Shown here: positions 1 through 12,300 of the stretch, one piece after another
How the letters are laid out: each line of letters begins with the position of its first letter
Position numbering within the stretch: the first letter of the stretch is position 1
Assembly (NCBI GenBank): GCA_025531455.1
Contig: JAMYHL010000002.1
Span: forward strand, 310,001 to 374,000
DNA length: 64,000 nucleotides
Origin: Apiotrichum sp. Y4204
Lineage: Eukaryota > Basidiomycota > Tremellomycetes > Trichosporonales > Trichosporonaceae
Reading direction: 5' to 3'
The notes under the pieces: generated by a model
Told to the model about the DNA's origin: nothing
The model's input: only the letters and a program-made list of their open reading frames with translations
Databases searched by the model: none
Program-made: the position numbers and the translations under genes

Positions 1-360
1 TCCGTCGACAACAGCCCGAGACGACTCCAATCCGAGACTCCAAGATTCCTTCCCCGCGCGCTCCCAACATCCAACTCCGTCATCTCCTCGCGCATCCACT
101 CAACGAGCGAACTCTCCCCCCTCTCGGCGCGATCCACCCGCGCGCAAACGCTCCCCTCCCCTTCCAGTCTCTCCCCCTCTCTCCTCTTTCGCGCGGGAAT
201 CGTCTCGGAAAGTCGAAAGTCGTCTCGGGCTCGAAATACACGTACGAGATGTCACGAACGCCAGGCATTTTTTGGGCTGCGGGAGTGTGAGTGGACGGAG
301 CGGGGAGCGGAGGGGTGACGAGCGGCGATGATACGCACAGTTTTCTAGGTCTTGCTGGAC
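1..360 (-). CDS. Possible 5' part of a minus-strand gene running off the left edge
   Basis: I do not recognise this gene and the model is weak. On the minus strand, one stretch around 310-360 reads AVQQDLEN. It can splice at a GTGCGT donor near 339 to a CAG acceptor near 276, giving a continuation that contains KMPGVRDISYVYFEPE. A second stretch, between 1 and 90, reads SSLVEWMREEMTELDV in another frame, so another intron would be needed (a GTACGT donor exists near 245). No start codon is convincing, because upstream lies a GCCAGCC-rich tract. Codon use with G/C at third positions supports coding. The stop lies outside the window. Alternatively the region is only the 5' flank and leader of MRD1. 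Confidence 0.25.
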
Positions 361-439
361 AGCGGTGACGGCGAGACGAGCAAGTCGAGGACGAGGCGAC
401 GGCGAGGGAGGGGGAGAGGGGGGAGGGCGTGCGGCCGCT

Positions 440-600
440 GCCAGCCAGCGAGTGGGTGAGCGACAGCCAGCCAGCCAGCGAGGGGACCAGAGCCACCCCA
501 CCGCACGCTGGGCCTGTCAGCCAGGCCAGGCAGCCAGCCAACCAACCACCGAGAGCCAGCCAGGAGCCACCAGCCAAAGGTTCCAGCCAACTGCCAAGGT
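440..600. promoter_or_regulatory. GCCAGCC-rich tract upstream of MRD1
   Basis: About 160 bp are packed with GCCAGCC/CCAGCCA words, including two copies of GCCAGCCAGCGAG. The tract ends about 380 bp before the MRD1 start. Similar tracts lie upstream of RPL5 (23790-23975) and, in reverse orientation, cofilin (43620-43770). A regulatory role is inferred from position and recurrence. Confidence 0.4.
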
Positions 601-978
601 CAGGAGCCCTCATGGTGGGGAAACACAGGGGCCAAAACCCACAAGTCCAGCCAGGGTGGCGGATCTCAATTGATTCCGTCAAGATCGGCGATAAATACTT
701 TCGCCGAAAGTTTCGCTCATTCGCGCTTGAAAAGTTTCTAAAAGTGGAGGGAAGAAATAATTTACACACGCGGAAGTATCAAGGATCGGGTGGCGATTCC
801 GTCCCGGGCTGAAGGACACCGTGGGAGAGCTGTGCCCCACTCTGCAAGATTTCTGAAGTCGGAGATGAAATGAGATTGTTGATCTCGACGGCAAGTGACG
901 TTGTGGAGCACCAAGTCTGGGAAACCTCTCCATCTCGATTGTTTCCTTCTTGTTCTGTGCACCGCACTCAAGACCAAC

Positions 979-3425
979 ATGTAAGACAGTTCGGGTACTC
1001 TATCTAACCCCCAGGTCACGTCTTATCTTCCTAAACCTCCCGCCATCGCTCACGCCGGACCTCTTCAAGTCGAAGCTCACCGAGCCAAAGTCGCTCGCGT
1101 CCGCCGTCGTCACGGATACCAAGCTCGTCCCGAAGCGCCGCTTCGCGTTTGTAGGATACAAGAACGAGGACGAGGCGCGCAAAGTCAAGGACTGGTTTGA
1201 TGGCAGCTTTGCGTTTGGCGGCGGAAAGGTCAAGGTCGATTTTGTCCGTGATGAGGTGGGTGTCTGCTACTTGTACCCGCGCTGACACTGCAGCCGCTCG
1301 CGCCCAAGCCGACCAAGCGTGCTAGGACCGACAAGGGAGATGCGGAGAAGAAGGAAGAGGAGGACACGCCCGAGGCCGGGCCGTCCAAGAACTCAAAGCG
1401 GCTAAAGGAGTTCATGGACGTCATGAAGGGTGTGGACGCGACCGCGCCGTCTGCCGATGCGGCTGTCCCGGGCGAGGCCGGATGGGTGGCGGAGGGAACG
1501 AAGGCCGCTGCCAAGGCTAGCAAGAAGGGGAAGGAGAAGGCATCCCCAGAGCCCGAGGAAGAGGAGGAGGCTGCCGCGGAGGAGGACGATGATGCCGCAT
1601 GGCTCGCTCGCCGCCAGAAGGCCACAATGGACGTCGATGGCGAAGAGGAAGAGGTGAGCTTCCCCCCCTACATGAAGCGCTCTAACATTTAGGAAACACC
1701 ACAGGTCGACGCCGAGGACGCCCTCATTCTCTCTACTGGACGATTGTTTGTCCGCAACCTCGCGTTCGTGGCCACTGCCGACGACTTGTCTGCGCACTTC
1801 GGGCGGTTCGGTCCCATCGTTGATGTTCACATGCCGGTGTCACAGAAGACTGGCGAGCCGCTGGGTACCGCCTTTGTGCTCTTCCGCAATCCCGAGGACG
1901 CGCTTTCCGCCCGCCGCACACTCGACAAGACGACCTTCCAGGGCCGTCTGCTGCACGTTCTGCCCGGCCGCGCACGACCAGGCCAGGAGACCGCCGCCAA
2001 CACCAAGGGCGTTACCGACGGCAAGGTCCTCGGCAAGGCCGCCGAGACGCGTGGAGAGGTCAAGGAAAAGGTCGACGAGAAGCGCAAGGCCGACAGCGCA
2101 CGGGGTGTCAACTGGGCCACTCTCTACATGAACGTGGGTGATATCCATGTATAACTCAGCTGACCCATCAGAGCGACGCGGTTGCGGCGTCAGTGGCCGA
2201 TCGGATGGGCGTCTCCAAGTCCGAGCTCCTCAGCGGCTCTGACGACGTGAGCGCCGCGGTTAAGCTGGCCCTTGCCGAGACACACGTTATCGCAGAGACA
2301 AAGGCGTACTTCGAGAAGGAGGGCATCGTTCTCGAGGCATTGAAGCCCAAGGTTCCGCGGTCTCAGACTATCATTCTCGTCAAGAACATTCCCTTCGGCA
2401 CCACTATCCAGGGCTTGCAGGACCTGTTCTCCCCCCATGGCGAGCTGAAGAAGGTGCTCCTCCCTCCTGCTGGGACTATTGGTGTCGTGGAGTTTGTCAA
2501 CCAGATGGACGCTGGCCGTGCCTTCCGCGCACTCGCGTACCGCCGGCTAGGCAATGCCGTTCTCTACCTGGAGAAGGGCCCGCAGGGCATGTTCAAGGAC
2601 CCGGACACCATCTCCACTCCGGCATCCAAGGAGGCCGAGGAGCGCGCCCTTCTTGCCAGCAAGGTTGCCGAGGCGGAGGTGCGTGACCAGCCGGCAGAAA
2701 CGGACGAGGCGGGCTCGACGCTGTTCCTCAAGAACCTTGCATGGGCTACGACCACCGAGCGTCTATCATCTGTGCTCTCCGCCCTCCCCGGCTTCTCCTT
2801 TGCGCGCGTACAGACCAAGGTGGACCCTAAGCGGCCTGGACAGCGCCTCTCGATGGGCTTCGGTTTCGTCGGCTTCAAGACGAAGAAGGACGCACAAAAG
2901 GCCCTCGGTGGTCTGCAGGGCTTCGAGGTCGACGGCCACGCCCTGGAAGTGCGCTTCGCCCAGCGCGGCGCCGAGGACGTCAAGGACGAGGACAAGAAGA
3001 AGGGCAAGGACGAGATGTCGGGTGCGACCAAGGGCACCAAGCTGCTGGTCAAGAACCTGCCGTTCGAGGCGACAAAGAAGGATGTGCGCGCGCTGTTCTC
3101 GGCATACGGCACGCTCAAGTCGCTTCGTGTCCCGCGCAAAGCCACACTCTCGTCTACTGGTGCGGCTTCATCTCGCGGTTTCGCCTTCCTCGAGTTCACG
3201 ACCCACGCCGAGGCGCAGCGCGCAATGGACGCGCTCAAGCACACGCATTTGCTCGGCCGCCACCTCGTCACGCAGTGGGCCAACGACGAGGACTCGGTCG
3301 ACATTGACGCGCTCCGCGAAAAGGTCGGGCGGGACGCGCGCCTCGGCGAGGTCGGAGGCCGGAAGCGCAAGCTCGACCTCACGGGCAAGGGCGATGTGGA
3401 CGAGGACGACGGGCTGGAGATGTGA
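979..3425 (+). CDS. MRD1: Multiple RRM protein MRD1, U3-linked pre-rRNA processing factor
   Basis: MRD1 binds 35S pre-rRNA and U3 snoRNA and is needed for the cleavages that make 18S rRNA in the nucleolus. The model joins 979-980, 1015-1255, 1294-1653, 1693-2133 and 2172-3425, giving 765 residues, close to fungal relatives. Five RRMs are visible at roughly residues 2-80, 218-296, 413-487, 529-615 and 637-720, with RNP-like cores such as LFVRNL, ILVKNIPF, LFLKNL, FGFVGF, LLVKNLPF and GFAFLEF. Acidic and lysine-rich linkers separate RRM1 from RRM2. The start is odd: AT at 979-980 ends exon 1 and G at 1015 begins exon 2, so the initiator codon is split by a 34-nt intron with a CTAAC branch. It yields MSRLIFLNLP, the expected family N-terminus. 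Without splicing, ATG is followed at once by TAA. Confidence 0.93.
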
Positions 3426-3690
3426 GAGGGGGAGGGTATCGTTTGTTCAATGTATGCATCTAGATTTACATGGGACAGCAGTGGAACTGCGTATTATATG
3501 TTCGTAAGTGCAATGAGCACTGCATATTATATGTTTGGGAGGGGGAGTCTCGGCGCGAGGCCGGATTATATGGCTGTCTACTAGCAGGACAACGGTGGTG
3601 GCGAATTACGACCCTCGCGGTCGGTGAGATAAGGATGATGAATGCTTTGGTGCTAGCCGGAAATGGCGGCGCGTCGCGAATCCATACGAA

Positions 3691-4095
3691 TCATACGCGC
3701 GAATGCGTCGCGTCCTCGATCTGCGTGTGAGTATGCCATTTGCCATATCGAGCAGAACGCGATCGCGATCACGGGTAGCGCGCAGGACGCATGACCGATG
3801 CATTTCCCGCGTATCGCGCGTATCCTGCCAGACTCACCATTTCGCGGACTGCCTCGGCCTGCGCGGGATCCAGCTCGATCGAGCTCTCCACGCTCTCCCG
3901 ACTCCGGTCAAACAGCGAGGACGGAGAGGACGGCGAGGGCGAGAGGTTGTGCGCACGGTGCATGCCCACGCCGCCCGCGCCGCTGTCCATTACGTCGATG
4001 GACGCGAGTTCGACGGCGTTCGGGCGCGGAGGGGGCACGAGCGGCGTGTGTAGCATGAACAGCAGCGTGTCGTGGGCGCGGGCGAAGATGGACAT
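3691..4095 (-). CDS. Small protein of unknown function, 95 residues
   Basis: I do not recognise the family. The model is complement(3691-3720, 3838-4095). It starts MSIFARAHDTLLFMLHTPLV, has a Ser/Pro-rich middle (SPSPSSPSS), and ends EAVREM joined to IEDATHSRV. The intron (3721-3837) has a GTGAGT donor and CTCAC-x4-CAG acceptor. Reading through it would instead give a slightly longer tail, so the C-terminus is less certain than the N-terminus. Third positions are strongly G/C. There is no signal peptide or clear domain, only a weakly hydrophobic N-terminal segment. It is convergent with MRD1 and divergent from the ZIP transporter, 1.38 kb away. Confidence 0.5.
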
Positions 4096-5475
4096 TGTGT
4101 GGGAAGAGATGTGAGGCTGCTGGACGATGGGAATGCAATGAATGGATGATGGGGCACCAGGATGAGGATCTGGGGAGCTTAATAAGAAACATCCATCCAT
4201 GTCCGACTCGTTCCATGCCAGGCATTCAAGAGCATCAAACGGGGAGGAGGGCTCTCCTCGAGGATCGACGCCGAGAGGAGGAAAACAAAAAAATCTGCGG
4301 CCTCGGGATCGGCGGCGGACCCTGCAGCTGCAAGGGGCACGGGAGCCACATGACGGAAATGACGCACCGGTCACTCACAGCTGAAACGCTAAAAAGCGCT
4401 CTGTGGCGAGCCGCGGGCCTGTGATGCCATTCCGAAAAACGGAAAGCGGAGGATTCCCACGGGGCCACGGGACGAGGCGGAGGGCCCAAGATCTCCGCAA
4501 ACGGCAGCTCGAATAAGGAATCGGAAAACTACCGCTCTGCCACGGCTCCAGAGATGCGCTGACTGCCAAGCCCCTTTGCTCTCCATCCCGCGCCAGAGCC
4601 ATCAATCGCAACGCGCTAACAGCCGTTCGGCGCGTTTGGCAGCAGTACTAGTAATCATTGTGCAACGCGTCGTGCGTCTGAACGGGGCCATCTCGATGAT
4701 CGACTGAAGGCGCTGGTTCACTTGGCTGTTCTGTGCTCCCCCCACGATAAAGCGGAGAGAGCTCTGGGTATGTGAACAGTGCAGCGGTGTGTCTCATCGA
4801 AGCGGTATGCATGTGTGCACTTCTATGTTTCCACAGGACACAAAACATGAAGGGCACGAACCGGCAGAGTTACACGCCATAGCCTGCTCCGTTCTCCGCG
4901 TTCTCCGCCGGAACGCTACACGCTGTGCAGGTTATGGTTATCTAGTCCCGCCATGGCGATTCCCGTCCCCGTCAGGCCCGTCAGATTCTGCCTGGATACC
5001 ATGATACCAGCTTTGAGCGGGATGAGCACAGCCCGCGCTGCTCCTGCGACCAGGCCTGTGGGGGGATGGGGGACCACAGGCGCGCAATGCGATCCATGGG
5101 TGGGTCGGGTAGTTGCTGCGTCGAGTAGACTAGATCCAAAGCACACAGCAATACCCGCCGGGGCCAATACTCATGTATGCGTGTCGGCGACCTGCACCAA
5201 TATGAGGAGACGAGCAGAGTCGGGGACAAAAGCTATGCAACTCAAGATTTGGTTGAGAGGTTGGGATCTCGGGAGATGATCGGAAGATTGTCTGGGCCAT
5301 GGGCCAGCTGTAGGAAGGCGCTCGGCGCTCGGCTCCCACCCTCCGCGCCTCCATCGCTCCATCCATGCCTCCACGTCGCGTGCCGCCGACACGAAAGTAC
5401 GAAATTCGATCCCCACACTGCTACCCCTCACAAGATCACCATCCCATCTCTCCTCTCGACTGCACACCACACACC
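4096..5475. other. Intergenic, shared 5' flank of the small gene and the ZIP gene
   Basis: About 1.4 kb between divergent starts. Open frames here are short, conflict with each other and show no domain, so I see no gene. A CT- and CAC-rich leader (5420-5475) precedes the ZIP start codon. Confidence 0.5.
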
Positions 5476-7389
5476 ATGCTCTCGAGAATATCACGGACGT
5501 CGCTGGCGCTGGTCGCGCTCGGCGCGACGCTTGCTGTCGCGCACAGGAGCTTTGGGGGAGGACACAAGGTGGGTTTTATAATAGTGTCTGTGCGCGCACG
5601 GTTGCTGGGAGAACGGATAGAGCAGGGCATACGACCACCTGCTCCACCGCGGCTGTCGACTTTTGGGTGCTGCAGGTGCACTAGGTGCATTTTGTGCATA
5701 GAAGTTGGCACCTCCACCGCCAGTGGTGGACGGCACCATTCGCTATCGCTAGCGGCTCCTCACTCGCTATCCTGTCAGCGTGGCGCGTCATCATCCACGA
5801 CGACTTTCGACTTTGAGCGATAACAGAGACTGACAACCACTCTAGATTCTCCCATCCAACAGCCAACCCACCCACCCGCACCACGCTCATTCACACCACC
5901 ATTCGCAGGGAACTATGAAGCAGGTATTCGAGTTCCTCTTTCCATTCCAGAGCCCAGCATGGAATGCTAGTGAGTGAAAAACGAGCAACGCGCGACCGCG
6001 AGCGCGACACGGAGCTGCGAGCTGGAGCTTTGGGCAACGCGAGTATGAAGGCGTTATTCTTGTCCTCGAGGGCTTCTTTCTACACCTTGTCTCAGAAGAC
6101 ACCCGCCGCGCCAGTATGGCCACAGCTACCAGCTCGACCGTGCAGGTCCTCTTGGAGCCCGCATCGCGTGCAGCGACTAACCTCAGTTCTCGGGACGTTC
6201 TACATCTCCTCCATCCCCAACTTTATCCTACTGGCGGTACCCGCGTCGCTTGAGCCCTCGTCGCTGAACACGATGATCGCGTTCGCGACGGGCGGTCTCC
6301 TCGGCGACGTCTTCCTCCACCTCGTCCCGCACGCGTTCTTCGGCGAGGGCGACCACGGCCTCACCACTGTCGTCGTTGACAGCCAGCGCAATATCGTCAT
6401 CGGGTGAGTAGAAATTTATTGTTGCTCGATGCTGACTCCCAGATTTGCCATCTTCCTCGGATTTGCCGCCTTCTTCGTCCTGGACAAGACTATGCGCGTG
6501 TTGAACGCGCAGGCGGGCAATGAGGGCGGGCACGGGCACTCGCACGGCGGACACTCTCATTCGCACGGCCACGGCCATTCGCATGGCACGTCGTCGGCGG
6601 TCGCCAAGTCGGACGGCGAGCTCCGGAAGCGCAAGGGCGAAAAGGAGGCGGACAGCGCTGATGGCGCCGAGGACAAGGCCGAGGAGAAGAAGGTCAATCC
6701 CTCGCTCCGCCTCTCGGCGTACCTCAACCTCTTTGGCGACTTTACCCACAACATCACCGACGGCCTGGCGATGGCCGCCTCGTTCTACTCCAGCCCGGCC
6801 CTCGGCGCCGTCACCACCATCGCGACGTTCTGCCACGAAATCCCCCACGAGGTGAGTAAAAATGCATCGGACGCGAGAATAGAGATCGGTCCATATTGAC
6901 ACCTAGGTTGCCGACTACTCGATTCTCATCAAGTCGGGCTTTACCAAGTACCAGGCCATGGGCTCGCAGTTCTTCACCGCTGTCGGCGCGTTCGTCGGCA
7001 CCTTTATCGGAATCTGGATTGCAGAGACCACCGGTGCCGGCGACCACACCCCGATCAAGGCCGGCGAGGGCATCATGGGCACCACTGTCGGCCCGGGCGA
7101 GCTTGTCATTCCGATGACTGCTGGCGGTGAGTGGTGGACAATTGAACACTTGCTGATCCCCAGGTTTCCTCTACATTGCCAGTGTCAGCGTCATCCCCGA
7201 CCTCCTCGAGGAGTCCAGGAGTGCACGCCAGGCGCTCAAGGAGGTGTGTTGAGAGCTAGAGTTCATTTCCGAATCAATTGCTGACAACCAGTACGCCGCT
7301 ATGGCTGTTGGTGTGCTCTGCATGGTGAGTGCCTGGGTTCAAGTACTGTACACTAACGCGCACAGGCTGTTATTGCTTGGAACGAGTAG
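5476..7389 (+). CDS. ZIP-family zinc transporter, YKE4/SLC39A7-like
   Basis: ZIP proteins move Zn2+ into the cytosol; the YKE4/ZIP7 branch sits in the ER or early secretory membranes. Exons are 5476-5568, 5846-5969, 6187-6403, 6443-6851, 6907-7126, 7164-7243, 7292-7324 and 7366-7389, giving 399 residues. A signal-like N-terminus (residues 1-22) is followed by a His-rich lumenal stretch (about 38-50) and LFPFQSPAWNA. A long variable loop (about 173-195) alternates His with Gly and Ser. The metal-site helices are clear: HNITDGLAMAASF (about 247-259) and HEIPHEVADYSIL (about 276-288), the latter carrying the family HEIPHE motif. The last residues are AVIAWNE. Exons 7 and 8 are only 33 and 24 nt. 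All introns are GT-AG. Confidence 0.9.
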
Positions 7390-9309
7390 ACAGACCACCA
7401 CTGTTACATACATGGAATCTCTGCATACCTTTCTTGATAGCTGTGGCTGTGGCTTTGTCCTGACTAACTGCCGGCCACGACCGCTGACCACTGGCGTGAG
7501 CATCGGCACAGATTGCAATCCGGATCTGGCGTTCAGAAATCTTCGACAGCCGGAACTGGGGCACTAGGCGTTGGCCAACATTACTCATGCCCTCATGTGC
7601 CGCGATAGCTCGCACTAGTCTGGCTCGAGTGACCAGCACGGCGACGAACGCCATGATTCTAACATTATCCAAATGACCAGCCTCCTGTGCCTTGTGATCG
7701 GGCACATCAGCATGGCCACATGGCCAGCATATCAACATGCAGCGCAGGTCCGTGTCGGACGCAGGATCGCGCAGGACGCGCAGGGTGTCAGGATGCTGTA
7801 ACCCAGGACAAGGAAAACCCTCATGGACGATCCTCAATGCCCTCCATATGGCCTGCATCCACATCCTACATACATCCAGTTGGCTCAGCGTACAGCATGG
7901 AGCCCAGGGACTCGTGCTGCCAAAACGCACATTCGGGCCCACGGGTCCAGAAGCCTGTCCCGTGCCTAGATCCGCGCCCTGGCTCGCTCGCTGGCGGGCT
8001 CAACATGCTCAACATGTGTGCGGAACCGAGCAGCCACAGCGCTTCGCCCTTCGCCGGGAGCCGGGAGACGTCCTTGCCGACGAAGAGAGCGATGAGGGCG
8101 ATGTGTCTGGAGGATGTGTGTTCTACTGTGATGCTCATGCTGTTTTACTGTGATGCACGCGGCATGGACATGGGCATTTGAGGGACCTACCCAATGATAC
8201 AGGGTGGTTTATTGTGCTTATGGAATGTATGAGATGTTATGGAATGCACGAAATCGCGAGCCCCCGGGGGGAAACAGTGAAGGAGGAGGCCGAGGAGGAT
8301 GAGGCTCCTCCTGTTCAACGTTCATTATGTGTGTGCCATGTGCCATTTTGTGGCCAGGCACATGACAAGGTGACCGGGTCGGGTCTCTTGCCAAAGCATC
8401 CTGCAAATCATTACGTCAATCGGCAGATCACCAGACACAATCTCGAGCCCTCGAGGATTGCAGACAGCAGAAGAGCAGAGGACGCGAGTCACAGGGGGCA
8501 CAGGGGAGGGATGACACTATCCACTCTTGTTATTTCTGTATATTACTTGTTATTTATTCTAATTCATCGCGCGGGTAGAAGAACTAGCGGGGGCTGAGGA
8601 GAGCAAAAAGGAGAGATGATGAGAGGAAAAGGAAGGGAGGGAGGGAGAGTGGGGCACGAGAGGAGAATGGATTTGCAGCTTGCAGCTTGGGTTTGTCGCG
8701 GTATATCGCGCGGTCTCATGATCCTGGGAAATTAAAAAACACAGAAAAAAGTCTGGAGCAACTCTTTGTGGTCAGCGAAAGAGAGCGTTGAGAGAGCTTG
8801 AGAGAGAGCTTGAGGACTTGTGGGTTATATGCTGTACAACTAAAAGCAAATCACCTCTGCGGTCAGCTGCAAATGTAGAGTACGAGCTAAAGAGTTCTCC
8901 TGCGCCGCTCGGTCATTCACCCGCCACTAGCCGACGCCTCATTTTCTGCTGCTCTCCCCTCCCCCCCATCTCCTTGCACCTCCCCCCCCATCTCCTTGCA
9001 CCTCACCTCATCTTGTGGCGTTGTGGAAACTATCACCAAGCACTTTTCTCTCCAAGAGTCACTAACCGCAAGAGCACGCACGGGTGATTTCCCTAATCCC
9101 CGCCTGTCCGCCCAGCTTATTCCCAAAGCTCTGTCCAACCCGCATACAGGACACAACGGTAGTAGTGACCGCTTTATTCTAGTCTTGCCACTTGGTCATT
9201 GGATCATTGATCGACACTCATCGTACTGTATTGTCATCCTTATCCTTATCCTCAATCCACGACCACCACTTCCCATCCATCGAAACACACACAGATCCGA
9301 AACGGCTAC
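7390..9309. other. Intergenic, 1.9 kb, no gene seen
   Basis: Frames here are unsupported. The right end is CT-rich and holds a 22-bp tandem duplication (8958-9003). It serves as 3' flank of the ZIP gene and 5' flank of the CBM48 gene. Confidence 0.5.
8958..9003. repeat. Two tandem copies of a 22-bp unit
   Basis: CTCCCCCCCATCTCCTTGCA occurs twice back to back, the second copy with one extra C. It lies about 310 bp before the CBM48 gene start, so it may sit in that promoter or leader. Confidence 0.8.
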
Positions 9310-12300
9310 ATGAGCGATCTGCACACTGCGACCTTTACCTGGGGCGCAGGACCTAGTTCGGTGAGTGCCAGGTCCGCGGCGCGGGGCTTGGGTGGACGAT
9401 GGATGCAGAGACGTCATCGAAGTCAGAGGTCGAGACAGATGCGACCGACTTTTTTTGGCGTCGATATCGGATGTCAGTCGTGCACGCCATGCATCCAGTA
9501 TTGAAGCCTCGCGGCATTGGAGGATCGCGACATCCACCCCATCCCACCCAGCTATGCATCGGATTGGAAACAGTACGGATGCTGACAGGATCCTTCCCAT
9601 GAAAAAAAAAAAAAAAAACGTTTCGCGTTTCTCTCCCACTCTCGATGATTTCACGTCACAGGTCTTTGTGGCCGGCAGCTTCAACGACTGGTCAGACAAG
9701 GCCACGCCGCTCAGCAAGCTCCCCGACGGCAGCTTCTCGGGCAACGTCCCCGTCCCGTACGGCGAGAAGCAGGCGTTCAAGTATGTCGTCGACGGCGACT
9801 GGAAGGTCCGCGAGGACGAGCCCAAGGAGTGGGGTGAGTACCCCTTTCTAGTAGCTCATCAGCGCTAATCTTCCAGACGAGGCCGGCAACATGAACAATG
9901 TAAGTGGAGTTGATTATCATGAGCATGGGGCCGCACGGTCGTTGCGCCTTGCGGCTTGCGGCGCGCGGCGCGGTCGCCACGATCGTAGCCGCGCACGTTG
10001 CTCTGCGGCACCGGCGTTGCTATCAAAAGCAACGTCGAGCCCATGTTCACTAGCATCACAGCCCGAACGTCTGTTATATCAGTGCTGACACTGTCCAGGT
10101 CTACGAGGCCCCCGCTGCTCCTGCCGGCGCCGCCGGCGCTGCTGGAGCTGCCAGTGCTGGAGCTGCTGCTCCCGCCACCCCGGCTGGCCAGACCCAGCCG
10201 GCCCAGACGCTCGCGACTCAGCCGGCCGCCGACTCAACGGCCGCCGCCACCCAGGGTGCCGCCCCGACCGCTCCTGTCGCTGCTGACGCTGCCGCTCAGG
10301 CCGCTCCTGCCGCTCAGACTGCGGCTACCCCCGCTGTTAACCAGCTCGCCGCCCAGCCCGAGGCCGCCAATGCCGGTGGCATCTCCGGCACTACTGCCGC
10401 CCTCGGTGCCGCCGGTGCCGGTGCCGGCGTCGCTGCCATTGGCGCTGCGCTTTTCGCTGCCCGTGAGAAGGGCGATGACAACACTGCCAACGCCGTAAGT
10501 ATTTCCGCTGCCTGTCACCGCGTGGTTCCGTCAGCTAATCCCCTGCAGATCCTCACCGATGCAATGGCCAAGGGCATCGACCCGTCGACGATCTCCAACC
10601 CCGGGGCTGGCAACGCCGCGGCTGGCAACCTTGCTGGAACCTCCGCTCCGGTTGGTGCAGTATCTCAGCTTCAGTCGATTGTTGACGGTATGAAGACCGA
10701 CGACCGCGCCGCCGCCGCCTCTGGTATGTCCTGACCCCGAGGCGCTGGGCGCCAGAATACAACACACATGGGGCGCTACACGTTACTGACTTTCCTCAGC
10801 AGGCATTGCTCCCTCAACTGTCGCATCTCCCTCGGCCGCTGTTCTCGCCGCTACTCCCGCCGGTGCGACGTCCACCTCCAACATGGCCGACGCCCCTGCC
10901 GGTGACGCTCCTCGTGCGGCCCCAACCGACGTCTCCGCGCTTGGCACTGTTCTTCCTCCTGCCTTCGCTGACACTCCTGCCGCTGATTCCACTCTTCCTG
11001 GCGCTGCTGGAACCGCTACAGACGCCACTACCATGCCTGCCGCCGGTGCTACCAACCTTGCCTCGGTCCCCGCTGCTGACGCCACTGCTCCCACTGCCAC
11101 CAACCCCGCTACCGACGCGTCTAGGGGCGTCGCGACCGACGCCGCTACCGGAGCAACTCCCGCAACTGCTGACGCTACCAACCTCGCCGCTGCTCCTGCT
11201 GTGAGCGAGCCGGCCAAGCCCGAGTCGGCTACCGCCCCTGCCGCGTCTCGAGGCCTCCCGTCTGGTGCCCTCATGGGTGCTGCCGGTGCCGGTGCTGCTG
11301 GCCTTGCTGGCCTTGCCGCGGCCGCCGGTATGAATAAGTCCGACGCCCCTGCTGCTGACGAGAACGCTGCTGCGGGCTTCAATCCTCCTGCTGGCCTCAG
11401 CAACTTCGCCGCTCAGGTTCCTGGTGCTGGTAACGATCCCACCGCTTCTGGTGCCGATGCCACTGGCGCGGCCCCTGCTGCTGGTGGCCTCGGTGGCTTC
11501 GCTTCCAACCTCCCTTCTGGCGTTACCGGCCAGGTGAACAACTTTGCGACTACCGCATCCGGCTCCATTAACGACGCCTCGACCCGCGCCACGGGCGCCA
11601 TCACCGACCTCTCGGGCCAGGCTCCCGCGCCCCTTGCCGGTGCGGTCGGCTCCGTGTCCAACCAGGCAACTGGTGGCATCAACAACCTCGCTACCCAGGG
11701 CACCAACGCCCTCGGCGGCCTCACGGGCCAGGCTGGCGCTGTCCCCAGTCAGGCGACGGGCGCGCTTGGTGGCATCACGGGCCAGGCGACCGATGGCGTC
11801 AACAACTTCTCCAACCAGGGCACCACTGCCCTCGGCGGTGTTTCCAACCAGGGCACTGCTGGCATTAGCAACCTCTCTAACCAGGGCACTGCTGCGCTCG
11901 GCGGCCTTTCCACACAGGCCGGCGCCCTCCCCAGTCAGGCTTCGGGCGCTGTTGGTGGCCTCACTGGCCAGGGCACGGACGGTCTTAACAACCTCTCTGG
12001 CCAGGCTACAACTGGTCTCACCAACGTCTCTGGTCAGGCCACTGACGGTATCAACAACCTTGCTGCCAGGGCTCCTGGCCCTGCTGCCGGTGCCCTTGGC
12101 GGTGTGACTGGTCAAGCCACTGATGGCATCAACAACCTCTCTACCCAGGGTACGGGTGCCCTTGGCGGCCTCACCGGCGCCGGCGCCGGCGCCCTCGGTG
12201 GCCTCCAGACTCGTGCGGGCGACGTCACTGGCTCCGCTCCTTCGTTCGGCAATGTTGGTGCCTCCAACACTCTTGCCGCCGATGTCCCCAGCACAGCCGG

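Noticed and set aside
80..769. 229-codon minus frame in the left edge
   Set aside because: It reads GCTGGCTGG words as WLAGWLA and similar. This is simple-repeat translation; only small parts may belong to the partial gene described.
2554..3507. 317-codon frame overlapping MRD1 in another phase
   Set aside because: Arg/Ser-rich shadow of the RRM-coding exon. The MRD1 frame has clear RNP motifs.
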